In this document: one piece after another, positions 33,200-44,038 of the stretch
Numbering within the stretch: the first letter of the stretch is position 1
How the letters are laid out: every line of letters starts with the position of its first letter
Assembly (NCBI RefSeq): GCF_914767665.1
Contig: NC_059501.1
Coordinates: 36,370,501 to 36,434,500, forward strand
From: Harmonia axyridis
Lineage: Eukaryota; Arthropoda; Insecta; Coleoptera; Coccinellidae
Reading direction: 5' to 3'
DNA: 64,000 nucleotides
The notes under the pieces: generated by a model
What the model was told of the DNA's origin: nothing
The model's input: the letters and a program-made list of their open reading frames with translations, nothing else
The model's database searches: none
Program-made: the position numbers and the translations under genes

Positions 33200-36069
33200 T
33201 AACTCCCGAATAAATAGAGCTATAGAAACTTGTAATTTTCAGGGTAGGTACAGATCTCGAATGGTTGATTTCGATTTTTTTTTTCGTTCGCGTGACCAGA
33301 ACAATAACAAATTCATAAAGGAATAATAACGTCAGTACCATAGAAAATTCTAGAAGATATCGACAACAATGGAGCTTGGACTGATTTGAACTAAGGAGCG
33401 TTTGAAAAATCATCAAGAATTTAAATTCTATCGTAAAAAAAAGGAAAAGTACTGACGAAACGTCATGAGCATCCACATATATCATTATAAAGTTGTGTGG
33501 TTTCCAATGGTGAAATTTACGCATGAATGCGAGCGCTCAAAAGATCGTGACTTTTTATCAGTGTTTCCTTTTTTTACGATGGGATACAAAATATATTAAA
33601 TAACTTGATTCTTTTTGAATTTGAAAATTAAGTTTCGAAATTTTTATGTTATCATGTTAACTGTTTGCTGGACAGATAGAATTGAATTAGACTATTTTAT
33701 TCATAAATAATAATTCAATAGTTCAACTTCATTTGTAGATTTCTGAAACAGAATTCGAAAAATACTGATATCGTGCTGAAATGCAATAGCGCTCTGTTTC
33801 AGGAACCACTTCATGTCTTCATAGGTATAGTTCTTCCAATCTTACTTGAACTACTAGTTCCCTAGAAACGTTTCTCCAGATGTCCATTTGATCTCATTCC
33901 AGAACCATCATAAATCATAGGCGCACGCCTTAGAGATGAAATTTTTTTTATAATTATTAAATATTAAATTCTGATTTCTAATACAGAAAATTCTCAACGT
34001 GAATACCTGTTTTTGTCACATCATTAATGCTACTATATGATATTCTACTTTGTTATAATTTGATTATTCTATATTCTATACTTGTAATAACTAGCAAGGA
34101 CATTATCAACTATATTGACATGGTCGTTGCATAAAATTATAAGTGAACAAAAGTGTTTTAGATGAACTTGGAAATGTTCTGTCTGAAGTTGAAGCAAACT
34201 AATAATAACATTGATTGGTTAATCTTACCTAGTTCTTTTCGTATTCCACCAAATTCTTTTCTTCAGTGGTAGTCATAATTGCACTATTTTTATCATACTT
34301 ACTGCCACTTTTAAAGCCACAACTAGTGCACCCTTTACCTCCATATTTAAGTGAGAATCTAAGGAACTCTTTTTTAAATTGCACAACTATCATATATCAA
34401 TAATCATAAGTCCCAGCAAAGGCCTACCCAGACATAAGCCTTGGGGAGATAAAGAGTTCTAAGTAAAAAATAAATTGGTTATTCGTTTCCAATGCCCTTT
34501 GAATTCACAGACTCTGCTTGAGATTGATTTTCACCTGTCGAAGTGTCAGCTGTTGTATTCAAAATCGAAAAATTCGATGATTCGCCTGCATCAATTTTCC
34601 TTTCATGCAGAACTTATCTAAAGAAGATTGCTTCATTATAATGAGATTCTGATTAATTTTGAGACCATACAACAGCAACACACATTGAAAGTTAAACATG
34701 GATATAATAGAAAAATTTCACGTTTCCCACCTCATAAGAATGAACAGAATATACTTAGCCTACTGACCTATCTTTTTCAGAAAAAATGTGAACGCAGTAA
34801 ATTATGGAATCCAAAGTGCTGACAAAGAGATTATTCGCGACAAATGAGTCATTATATGAAATATGATATTATTTATTTACTTGAGGGTCCTGGAAAAATT
34901 ATAGAAATTGCTATCAGGGGTTCTACCGATTAAAGTCGAGTAGTTCGGAGCGTTTACTTCAAGATTTCATTAATTTTAACGCGACTGTGTATCATCAATT
35001 TGGCATTTATAGCCCGCATGTAAATAATGACCATTTGATAATGATAGAACCGCTAGTTGTTGAATTCGTTGTTTGGAAATTCAATTTTTGCACGATTAAG
35101 TTATTGAGTGTTGTGACTTATAATGGATATTCCTCCTATAGAGAGATATATTCCCCTCATCCCTTCCCTTGAGTACGCCACTGTGACCCACCCAATGTAA
35201 TGAATTAAATGATATTGGATTGGAATTATTGTACATCACTTTTCGATTTGACATACCTCATATGAAACAGTAGTTCATTTCCAGAAAAGTTTGTTTGTTT
35301 TCGTATAATGTCAATGAACCTTTGGACCTACCTATAGATTATTCTTTCCATTGCTAATTTCCAATCACCTCTAACCATATATAAGGCTGATAAATCAGAA
35401 TGCACCGATTTGCAATGAAATCAGAACGGATAATTGAAGTGGTTTTTTTTATAAAAAAAATAATCTCCAATATACGGTTCCCGACAAGAATATAATAGCA
35501 CGCTCTCCGAATACGTTCGCGGAGACTCGTCAACAAAGAGGCGCTTAAAATCGGAAATATAAATTCTGACCAAAATAAAAATAATCTCAATTTGTTTGAG
35601 TTCAAAGAATATGGAATATGCAGAGCAGTATTCAAGATTTATGTCCTCTGTTGTTGTAGATGCCATAATTTCACGGAGCTAATCAGCTTCAGAAATCCAT
35701 ATAATCCATCAAACACGGCGATGACCATGCATTGACATCTTCACACGTGATTTTGGATTCAGAAATCACATCAATTTCAGGGCAGTTCTATAGGTCAGCT
35801 CCTATCAACTTCATGGTCAAACTTAATTTTGTCGTTTTTTTAAGTTGAACAATTCGTGAAGGGTTTCTTTTCAACTCAAATAACTCTAAACTGCTTTCGA
35901 TTTATAATTTTGATAATTGCACAAATATAAGTCTTCAGTACCTACCTCAGTACAAAAGGAGAAACTTGTCTTGTCCTGCTGAAAAAAAAGTGTGGATGGC
36001 CGTCTAGTTAGTATAAAGCATCGGGAAACCTACATAACGATATAAAGCAGAAAAGAAAGGGAGTCCACA
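33200..36069. other. AT-rich region, nothing recognised
   Basis: A 120-codon minus-strand frame at 33162-33524 overlaps the end of the repeat above and has no recognisable domain. Other frames (34628-34822, 34987-35172, 35354-35666) are similarly unsupported. No repeat family was assigned. Confidence 0.35.
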
Positions 36070-36735
36070 ATCTCAGTTTTCAAGAAGAATACCATTGAAT
36101 GATACACAGATGGTTCCAAAACCAGGACAGGGACTAGCACTGGAGTATTCATGAGGGACACCAAATGCTGATTACCGTTTGGTCGCTGTCTAAGTGTCTT
36201 TCAGACGAGATACTTGCAATAGAAATATGTATAGAGATTAACCGAGCAAGAAACTATCAGAAATGTGATATAGTGATACATAATGATAGTCAGGCTGCAA
36301 TCAAAGCACTAAGCTCACATATCATCGATTCTAAGATGTTATTGGAGTGCCCAAGAAAACTCAATGAAATAGGCAAGAATAACAGGTCTTTTTAGTCTGG
36401 TATAGGCAAATGTACCTATAAGAAAGAGTTTCAGGAGAAGGAAAAAACCGAAAGAGAAACACTCTGGCGTAATCTTCCTAGGTTGGATCATTCCAAACAG
36501 GTTCTTCGAAACTTCGACACTACGAGATCCAAGAGGTATCTGGATCTTGGCAAGCAAATACTGCAACTTCTCACTGGATTCCTCCCAGGGCATTGTCGCC
36601 TTAGGAAGCACCTCATGAAAATGGGGGTCCTTGAAGGCCTCCTTGAAGCCATCCCAGATACTGGAGTTTATTAGAACTCTGGAACTGGAAGGTGAGTTGC
36701 AGATCACCTTATGGCGACTATTTCCCTCCTGTCAA
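36070..36735 (+). pseudogene. Non-LTR retrotransposon RNase H fragment
   Basis: Shifting + frames give the RNase H domain typical of the 3' end of non-LTR retrotransposons. The disrupted TDGSKTRTGT lies near 36105. It is followed by DEILAIEICIEINRARNYQK, then HNDSQAAIKALSSHIIDSK (catalytic Asp region), then the segment LPGLDHSKQVLRNFDTTRSK and LTGFLPGHCRLRKHLMKMGV that follows RNase H in these elements. Stops and frameshifts show it is decayed. Confidence 0.85.
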
Positions 36736-36939
36736 AAATTCTATGTATATGGAGAACAATTATCGAAAATTGCAGCGATAATTGCATTGTAGGAGGCGAA
36801 ACTGCACTGCGATAATTGTCCTGTTCATAGATGCATAGTTTCTATGCATCTTACACAGTTCGAATCTATAGCAATTCCATTCTACATCAGTTTGACAAGT
36901 GATGTGACAGTTTATTCGGGAAATATTCCCTCGAATTAC
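36736..36939. other. Small palindromes only
   Basis: AGATGCATAG and CTATGCATCT near 36829-36851 form a short hairpin. GCGATAATTG occurs twice (about 36773 and 36818). Nothing else recognised. Confidence 0.4.
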
Positions 36940-37150
36940 ACTCGTGCATCAAAATGACCGGATAATTTCGCATTCCAGCGTGTTTTCTTTGAAAAACTGC
37001 ATTCGCTCATTTTCATTTTTGGAGAAAGAGCCCTCCACCTTCGGTGTCGGGCTCTTTCTCCAAAAATGAAAATGAACTCATGCAGTTTTTATGACAACAC
37101 GCTGTCATGCAAAATTATCGGTAATTTTGATGCACTTGTGCAATTACCTA
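36940..37150. repeat. Hairpin MITE with ~95-bp arms
   Basis: The arms start GTGCATCAAAAT (about 36954) and end ATTTTGATGCAC (about 37135). The innermost 27 bp (TCATTTTCATTTTTGGAGAA continuing into AGAGCCC) are perfectly complementary around a short loop near 37036-37046. The loop itself contains CACC/GGTG. Confidence 0.88.
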
Positions 37151-37679
37151 CGATAATAGCTCAGACAATAGGCAATTGGTCACAGTGAAACGGAACCTCC
37201 TTAATTAAATATTAAATCTTAACTTTTTGTATAAAGTGGTTATGCTGACAAATAAGCTACACTTGAAGCCAATATTGGCTTCATACGGCCCGATTTATTG
37301 AAAAAAGTAATACAAGGTGGACTGGATATTTGAATAATAAGTTCCATGAAATTATCTACCAAATTCTCATTATTATCATTGTAGGACAGCCTTGAATTAA
37401 TGTAACGATTACTTACTTGATCTTTGACTAAAAAATTCTGTATATTTTTACTGTTTCTGAAGGAACTTTCATTTCAAGAAATAAGCATCGAAAACTCATA
37501 ATTATCCTAGAGGTAAAATTTTGAAAACCCATTGAGAAGGAAAAAATTTCACTTAAATTCAAAGATCAGATAAAAGAGTTGAAACCTCGTATTATTTTTT
37601 TTTTCTAGTACTGACAACCAGAATACTCATTATAAATATGAATTGAAATTGTTGAAATTCACTAAAAAAATGTTGAAAA
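37151..37679. other. AT-rich region, nothing recognised
   Basis: No supported feature. Confidence 0.4.
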
Positions 37680-37870
37680 TGTTGGAGTAACATTACGTAA
37701 AACTAAAACATTTTTGGGTCATCGTGGAGCATACCTTCTCAGCCGACAACAGTGAAACTAGTTAAAGAATTTGAGCTGTTGGGACAAGTCAGTGATTTGA
37801 ACAATTGAAAACGTGTGTGTCGCTCAAGAACGATTGAGAATAACGTATTGAGAAAAACCGTGTTTTCCTC
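37680..37870 (+). pseudogene. Mariner-like transposase N-terminal fragment
   Basis: The + strand gives NVENVGVTLRKTKTFLGHRG, PSQPTTVKLVKEFELLGQVS and VCRSRTIENN. These align with the N-terminus of the copy at 9789. Only about 190 bp remain. From 37871 to 38693 I see no further gene. Confidence 0.75.
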
Positions 37871-38693
37871 GTCGACCTTGAGAATTAAGACTTAGGCCTT
37901 AAGCGGGAATACCGCCATGTGACTTCTGAGTTCGAAACGAAATTATAAATTTTTCCACTTACAACCACCAATTTTGAAGGGGTTTTCACATAATTTCTTT
38001 AAACAATAATGTGCATTGTAGAATGACAATATTATTAATTTGCGTATAAAAAAATAAATTTCACGAAGAGAAAGAAGATGAAATAATAATAATAATAAAA
38101 ATCTCAAATTTGTTGTCTAATGAGGGGATCTCAGAACTGTTTCGAGATATAAAAAATGGATGGCAGATTTTCAGGCTCAATTTTTGACAGAATTAATTCG
38201 GTTAATACCGCAACCTCACAAATTCAACTGTTTTCAAGCTATAAGAAGAAATTTGAAAATGGCGTAAAATGATAAGTTCTCATAACTTATTTATTACTGG
38301 TGCTATAAACATAAAACAAAATATTCTAGAGGTGCTTTTATCAGTAGAATCCAATGGTATAATAATTTGTTTTTATTCCTATTAATTTCTCCGGATTTAC
38401 ATCGTCAGATGTTCTCCTTTGGTCACATTTCAAGAACACCATTTATCAATTTGAAAATGTTGAAAGAATCGAACGGTGTTAAATCCGGAGACCTTGGTGG
38501 CCACCGAATATATTATCGGATGTTCACAGAATATTTCAGATAGGCACTTGGCTAATTTGCCGTGTGAAACTGAAACTTTGATGACATATGATTCAACAAA
38601 ATCAAGTTCAATTAATTCTAATTATGTTTTCATGGAGAGATATTGAGCTCATGAATCTGATGGAGGTGTTGGCTATTTCTTCAAATATAACGG

Positions 38694-39170
38694 GTGTTTT
38701 TTAGCTGCTTAAGAAGTTTCGATGGTTCTTGTTTATGAGAATGACAAATTGTGTTGACATTTCGATTGAGTGAGGCATCATGAATTTAACGCCAAAACAA
38801 CGCTTCCAAATTGTGGAAATTTACTTCGAAAAAATAATCTGTTCGTGAAGTTCATAAAACATTTCGTTCATTTTATGGTCAACATAATCGGCCTAATGAG
38901 CAAGCAATTCGTATAGTTATTGATCAAAGAAATGTGTAAACAGAAGAAAATATTACTGCTGTAGCGTGAAGTGTTGAAGAAGACGTACTTAAATGTCCAC
39001 GTCACCATTTTCAACTTGTTGGCCTTTGTCTTTCGACTATATGTGGAACCTCTTATTGGAAAACCTTATAAACCAAACATAGTTCATAAAAACTTCCGAG
39101 GATATAACGAATAGAAAGCTAATCATAATAAATGTTCAATGCATTATGGGAAACAATTATGCGATGATTT
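38694..39170 (+). pseudogene. Mariner-like element, 5' part
   Basis: The left terminal motif AACGGGTGTTTTTTAG is followed about 90 bp later by a start, MNLTPKQRFQIVEIYFEK. Broken frames then give the HxxHR(P)NEQAI and NITAVA-like blocks, up to WKTL-like remnants before 39170. The catalytic region is absent. Same family and end as 12172 and 26279. Confidence 0.8.
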
Positions 39171-40439
39171 TTCCTTTTAAAATAGAGAATAGACCAAAAA
39201 ATTGTCAATCACGTGAGGTTGTAGAAATAAAAGAAAAAATCTGCAAGAGGAAGAATTCAGTATGATTTTTTTTCGTTCCTGGTTATTCTGAAATTATTTG
39301 AGTCAGAACACAAAACACAGATCTGACTAAATGCTCCTCTGTCCATAACGGTCAACGCAAACAATAGTCTTCCAATCCCAATAACATATCCGCATCCATC
39401 CTCTTTTTTACGCTCTTGGACATAAATCTGCAGTAATCCGAATTTCCTGAAAAAACCCTCGGTTGATTTCAATAACCACTACGTGCGTCTGGCAGAGGAG
39501 AACTTTTAAAAATGAGAGCGAGAAACGGGGCAGATATGACCAGATATTTATATTCGCGGTATAATAGTGTCCGCCAGGCTTCGGATCCATATTTTTTCCC
39601 AACGACTGACCAGTGTCGTCGCCAGACCACGTGATTTGTATGTATAAAATCCCTGCAACCCTTGCAGTTGCTGATCGTTCGGTTTTTTCGCTTGATAAAT
39701 TGGCTCCCACTGATCTATTGCGTGGATATATTTTTTTCAGATACCTTTGCGTACGTTCCTTCCGTTCTGCTGAATATACAGGCCTTCTGTTTTATACGTA
39801 GAATGATGAGTAATGACCATAGAACAAGTAGGTATAGAATGGAAACTCTCATGATAAAATTAACACTGCTTTCAGCGACCTCATGCGGTTATTTGTGAAA
39901 TTATAAAATGGGCGCGCGAAAATTTGAAATGTTTCCTATTGAAATTATTTTAATTCAATTCAAGATTTTGAATGTGAAAATAAACAACGTACGAAAATAA
40001 GGTAATAAGCATTTCTTTTTGAATGAGCTATATTAATATTATATTCCTGTACAATTTCTTTCACATCCAATATATTTGACAAGATTAGAGGCTTAAGTTC
40101 AGAGAAAACACAAATTGATATAAAAAAATCATCTATTTAAAGTTTTACATTTTTTCAAATATTTATAGTAAGGCAAATTTTCAATTGGGTCACACGTAAC
40201 TCCGGAAGATTTGAATTTTGTATCAGTGCCCTTCACAATTGCATATTCAGGCTATCAAACAGCTTATCCATAAAAAGGATCAAATCTGCAGTGCCCACAG
40301 CCTCTAGTCTCAATTAATTGTTGTCCTCGATATCTGTAGGAAGCAAAACATTCATAAGAACTTATATTTTCATCAAATTCATTGCAATAAATAGTTCTAA
40401 ATTGACTCAATCAGAATTGAAAACTCTACTATACCATTA
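39171..40439. other. Region with a GC-richer block, no gene assigned
   Basis: Between about 39290 and 39720 the composition rises and the minus strand has two overlapping open frames (39257-39472 and 39408-39710) with no domain. On the minus strand, a TATAAATATC word near 39555 precedes a pyrimidine-rich TCTCGCTCTCATTTTT. This could be a promoter, but the evidence is weak. Confidence 0.3.
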
Positions 40440-40820
40440 GTTTAAAATGTTGGAACTCACAACTATTTCCAAAAGTGTGCCCGATTAAAAGCTGTTGGAG
40501 AAACATAATTCATCAGTCTACTGAAATTTGCTGATGAATTAAGTTTCTCTACATTTTTTAGCCGCTCTTTGTATGATGAAACTTTTTTTTGGATAATTCT
40601 CAGTTTTCTACTCTGATCAATCAGACATTTTGATAGATAACGTTCATTTTAATTTAACCTTTTTCTATATATTATTGAAGTTTTCTGAGCCTGCTTAAAA
40701 TTCTTCAAAGTCTCTGTTTGTACTTCCCTCTCAACATCACTTTGGAGATGTATTCCTTCAGTTTCATGAACTTCTCTGTCTTCCCCTTGATTTGAAGATC
40801 CTGTGAAATATAAATAAAAA
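40440..40820 (-). pseudogene. Possible THAP-type transposase coiled-coil fragment
   Basis: On the minus strand, an acceptor (TATTTCACAG) leads into GSSNQGEDREVHETEGIHLQ, then KNFKQAQKTSIIYRKRLN, a stop, and then LIDQSRKLRIIQKKVSSYKE and NSSANFSRLMNYVSPTAF. The charged coiled-coil with this spacing resembles the stretch after the THAP finger in P-element-like proteins. No THAP finger or catalytic domain was found nearby, and stops interrupt the frame. The identification is tentative. Confidence 0.35.
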
Positions 40821-41589
40821 AGTAAATAAATAGCAGATAAGTAAATAATAATTTTCTTGCCAATCATATATACCTATATATACATATGCAAAATTACTAT
40901 TGAGGGTGAGTTTTTAAACAAAGATAAATTTATGGATAGCCGAAACACTTGTCTACGGTTAGCACCTCTTCTTGAGAACTATACTTAATTGCTTATCGTT
41001 TAACTTTTACACTAAAGAAAATATAACAAAATTTAACTCACCAGGAAGAAATAATTCAGGGATAGCAGTTGCCAAATTTCTTTGAATTTATCTAATTTCT
41101 CTTCTTGCAAATTTGTTGAGGAGTAACTAACTTTTTCGAGCCAAAGTTTGAAAATTATTGGCTGCTTCTCTTCATTCGAAAACGATGACGTTTACTATAC
41201 ATATCTTCACAGTTAGGGACACAATATTTGTTGGATTTCAAAGTTGACTGCGACATAATAAACAGGGCCCCCGCAAGGGTCATCAACGCCCGCGTGCCGA
41301 ACATATTTTGGCGCCCCTTAAAGGGGGGAGGTGGAGAAAAGCGCTGCTGGGTAATCGGCAAATTTTTTTTTAGGTTTTGTTGAGAATTTAGTGTAGAATG
41401 GTTAAAAATCTATCAGCAACTATCATTGCCTTAAGAACCTTATGCTGTCAGTTGTTACATAATACATTTTTTAAATTTTTCATTATTTCATTTTAGCATT
41501 CGCCTAAAAGCGCATTATGTTCTGATTTTGTTATGAAACTATAGATATTTCAAAACTCAAGATTTATTCTTCTATAAATTATTCATAAA

Positions 41590-42715
41590 GGCATAAACAT
41601 TGCTCTTTCTCACGAGCAGCCACTAGTTTTCCAGCTGCAGCAAGTTTTTCCTCGAAAACATTATCATCTATATAATTTTTGAAATTATCAACTTCTTCAA
41701 ATAGTTTTGGCACACTCTAATGTCAATTGCTACACTTTGCATCATTTTGCTTGAAATATTAATCTGGAATGAAGCATCATACCAAATTATTATACTATCT
41801 ACAAATAAATTTAAAAGATTGAATATCAAATCAATTCAAAAGATTGAATATTTAATAAAAGAGAACTTGCTTTATGTCTAGTTTCCATGTTGAAAGTATC
41901 ATTTTCTGCTATTTCTAAAAGGCTATCACATATTTGAATAAAATGAAACTTTAACATCAATTCTACTTGACCATTTAGTATCACTTAGGGGTTTTAGATG
42001 TAACTGAGGATCATGCTTTTTTAAAACATTCCAATCTTTTTGTGGATGAAGAGAAAAATATATAAAGTTCTTGTACCATATTAAAAAAGTCCAATGTTTC
42101 ATTTGAAACCTTAGCAGCATCATTTTCAGTTAAATTTAAGCTGTGTGCAGCACATGGCGCAAAAAATGCCCTAGGATTAGCATCGAGTATGCGTTTTTGT
42201 AAACCAATATGTTTGTTTTATTATTTTAGTGTTAGGTAGTTATTTGGGCTGTTTCCATCATCTTGATGGACTATATGTTAGGTAGTTATTTGGGCTGTTT
42301 CCATCATCTGATGGACTATATGTTAGGTAGTTATTTGGGCTGTTTCCATCATCTTGATGGACTATATGTTAGGTAGTTATTTGGGCTGTTTCCATCATCA
42401 GCCCAAATAACTACCTAACATATAGTCCATCATCAATATCAAGACAACAATTGTTTTATTATTATTATTATTATATTCGCGCATATTTGCCTCATTATCA
42501 GACTCTTGACCTCCCTGATTTTAATATCTAAATTTGATTTCTTTTTGTATCTGGTAGCCTAAATAATGGGTCATTTGTTTGTGAGTTTTGCACTCGACTA
42601 ATGTGCTCTCCCATCACAGGATCAAAAGACGAAATCATCTCAGGCAGTTTTAAGAAAGTTCCCATTATCATATTCAAAAAGTATTTCAGAAAAACCTTGG
42701 AAAGGTACTTACCAT
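41590..42715 (-). pseudogene. hAT transposase (DUF4371 type), broken
   Basis: On the minus strand, parts of the conserved protein are readable in order. First comes VPFQGFSEILFEYDNGNFLK with LPEMISSFDPVMGEHISRVQ (about 42715-42570). Next is a diverged GGQESDNEANM (equivalent to the RGQ-YDN-ANM block, about 42500). Then GLQKRILDANPRAFFAPCAA with HSLNLTENDA (about 42205-42125), QKDWNVLKKHDPQLHLKPLS with DTKW (about 42050-41980), and a C-terminal EEKLAAAGKLVAARE (about 41650). Frameshifts and the 46-bp repeat insertion break the frame. It is shorter than an intact gene of this family. Confidence 0.85.
42231..42433. repeat. 46-bp tandem repeat ending in an inverted copy
   Basis: The unit beginning GTTAGGTAGTTATTTGGGCT is repeated at 42231, 42277, 42322 and 42368 (unit lengths 46, 45 and 46, then partial). 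The array then turns back: 42399-42433 is the reverse complement of the unit (CAGCCCAAATAACTACCTAA to the end). The copies are almost identical, so the expansion is recent, although it sits inside an old hAT gene. Confidence 0.93.
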
Positions 42716-43208
42716 TTCATAAAATTTAATTCGATCACAACAAAAAACGGTTAAACAAAACACAATTATACACGAAATACAAATTATTTCAATGTTTAAT
42801 TAGGTATTAAAGTATTTAAATTCTTGACTCTTAAACTTGGCGAAATAAAATATACATTATTTGGATTACCCGCCTCTCACTGTTATAGCGCAGCAAGCAG
42901 ATTTTGGTAGTTTCAGAAATTCTCCGTAACTTGTAGTATTTTTCCTACAGATGGTGAAGAAAGTGAGTTTCAGTAATTCCTCTAGCTAAAGGCTATTTCA
43001 TACCGATTTGGACGTTCGGAAACTTGCATAAATTGCAGGAAAGAAGTTGGAAAAAAAATTGTTTAAAAAATTTGAAAGAATCTTTTTCAAAAACCTTAGT
43101 TCTTTCGGTTCTTCATTCGATCTATAAGTGGTTTTGGCGCCCCTTTAGAGTGGCGCCCGCGTGCGGTGCACGCGTTGCACGCGCGGTTGCGGGGGCCCTG
43201 ATAATAAA

Positions 43209-43748
43209 TCTCTTACCAAAAATAAGGTACGCTACGTTCGACGGATCAACTAAAAATTTTTGAGGTTAAGTAAATATTTCTCGAGGTAAACAGAAAATCA
43301 GCGATGCGATCAGAATTTAGTACCTCAGTTTTTCCTCTATATATACTTACTCTATGGTAATGACTTTCAAACTTTCTGTTTTTGTAAATTTTGAAATTTG
43401 AGCGTATAGTGGTCTTGAATGAATGAATGAGTTCGAATGTTCAAGATATTCGAAAAATGTTGAAACATTTCTTCAAGTAATTTTTGTAGTTTATATGATA
43501 AAGGATTGAAGAAATTAATAATCGTTTGAGGGAAATACAGGAGAGAATGCATTTTTCAAAAGGAATATATATTTTTCAACATATTTTGAAGCGCAAATTT
43601 ATCGAAAAGCATACAGTACCAGTTTATCAAAAAAGTCATCTATTTCAAAGATATTGAATTTTTCGGCTCAATTCTTCTTATATTTTTTGGTTATAAGGCG
43701 ATTTTTTTCATTTTGTGTCTATTTTTTAAATGCAATCAAGTAATACAT
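43209..43748. other. AT-rich region with a partial foldback-family fragment
   Basis: Around 43440-43510 the sequence resembles part of the repeat at 48653 (ATATTCGAAAAATGTTGAAA, then AGTAATTTTTGTAGTTTATA). Otherwise nothing recognised. Confidence 0.4.
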
Positions 43749-44038
43749 AGGGTGTCCAATTTCAAATACATCAACTCTCCTCTTTATTACAACAACGATA
43801 ATTAATTTCTATGAGTATCATATAAGCCATACAAAATGAAAAAATACATTTAAGAATTTTTCGAATATCTCGAACAGAAACCAACATATTATAGTGAAAT
43901 ATCTGAAATAGTAATTCTTCAAAAATAGCCCATAATTTAGAAGGAACCAAAATTTCACGATCTGATTTTTGATATACTATTTCGAAAAAACATCGAGGGT
44001 CCTTGAAGATTTCATTGTGAGCATCGAATTTGGAACAC
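43749..44038 (-). repeat. Copy of the AGGGTGTCC foldback family
   Basis: It is bounded by AGGGTGTCCAATTTCAAATA and GAGCATCGAATTTGGAACA. The interior in reverse orientation matches 48690-48900 (for example the complement of TAGATATCAAAAATCAGATC). Non-coding. Confidence 0.7.

Larger units (their letters stand above)
41263..43200 (-). mobile_element. hAT transposon, 1.94 kb, 8-bp target duplication
   Basis: The terminal inverted repeats begin CAGGGCCCCCGCAA at 41263 and end with the exact complement at 43200. The 8-bp sequence ATAATAAA stands directly outside both ends (41255-41262 and 43201-43208), a perfect target-site duplication of the size typical of hAT elements. Subterminal GC-rich words (GCCCGCGTGC, GGCGCCCCTT) also pair across the ends. 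A decayed transposase lies inside on the minus strand, interrupted by a tandem repeat. Confidence 0.95.

Noticed and set aside
33162..33524. 120-codon minus-strand open frame
   Set aside because: No recognisable domain, no splice signals and AT-driven composition; overlaps repeat DNA at its end.
39257..39710. Overlapping minus-strand open frames with a TATA-like word upstream
   Set aside because: No domain or splice structure; kept only as a low-confidence promoter-like region, not as a gene.
42231..42433. CRISPR-like direct repeats
   Set aside because: The units are contiguous 46-mers with no spacers, lie in an insect hAT element and end in an inverted copy.
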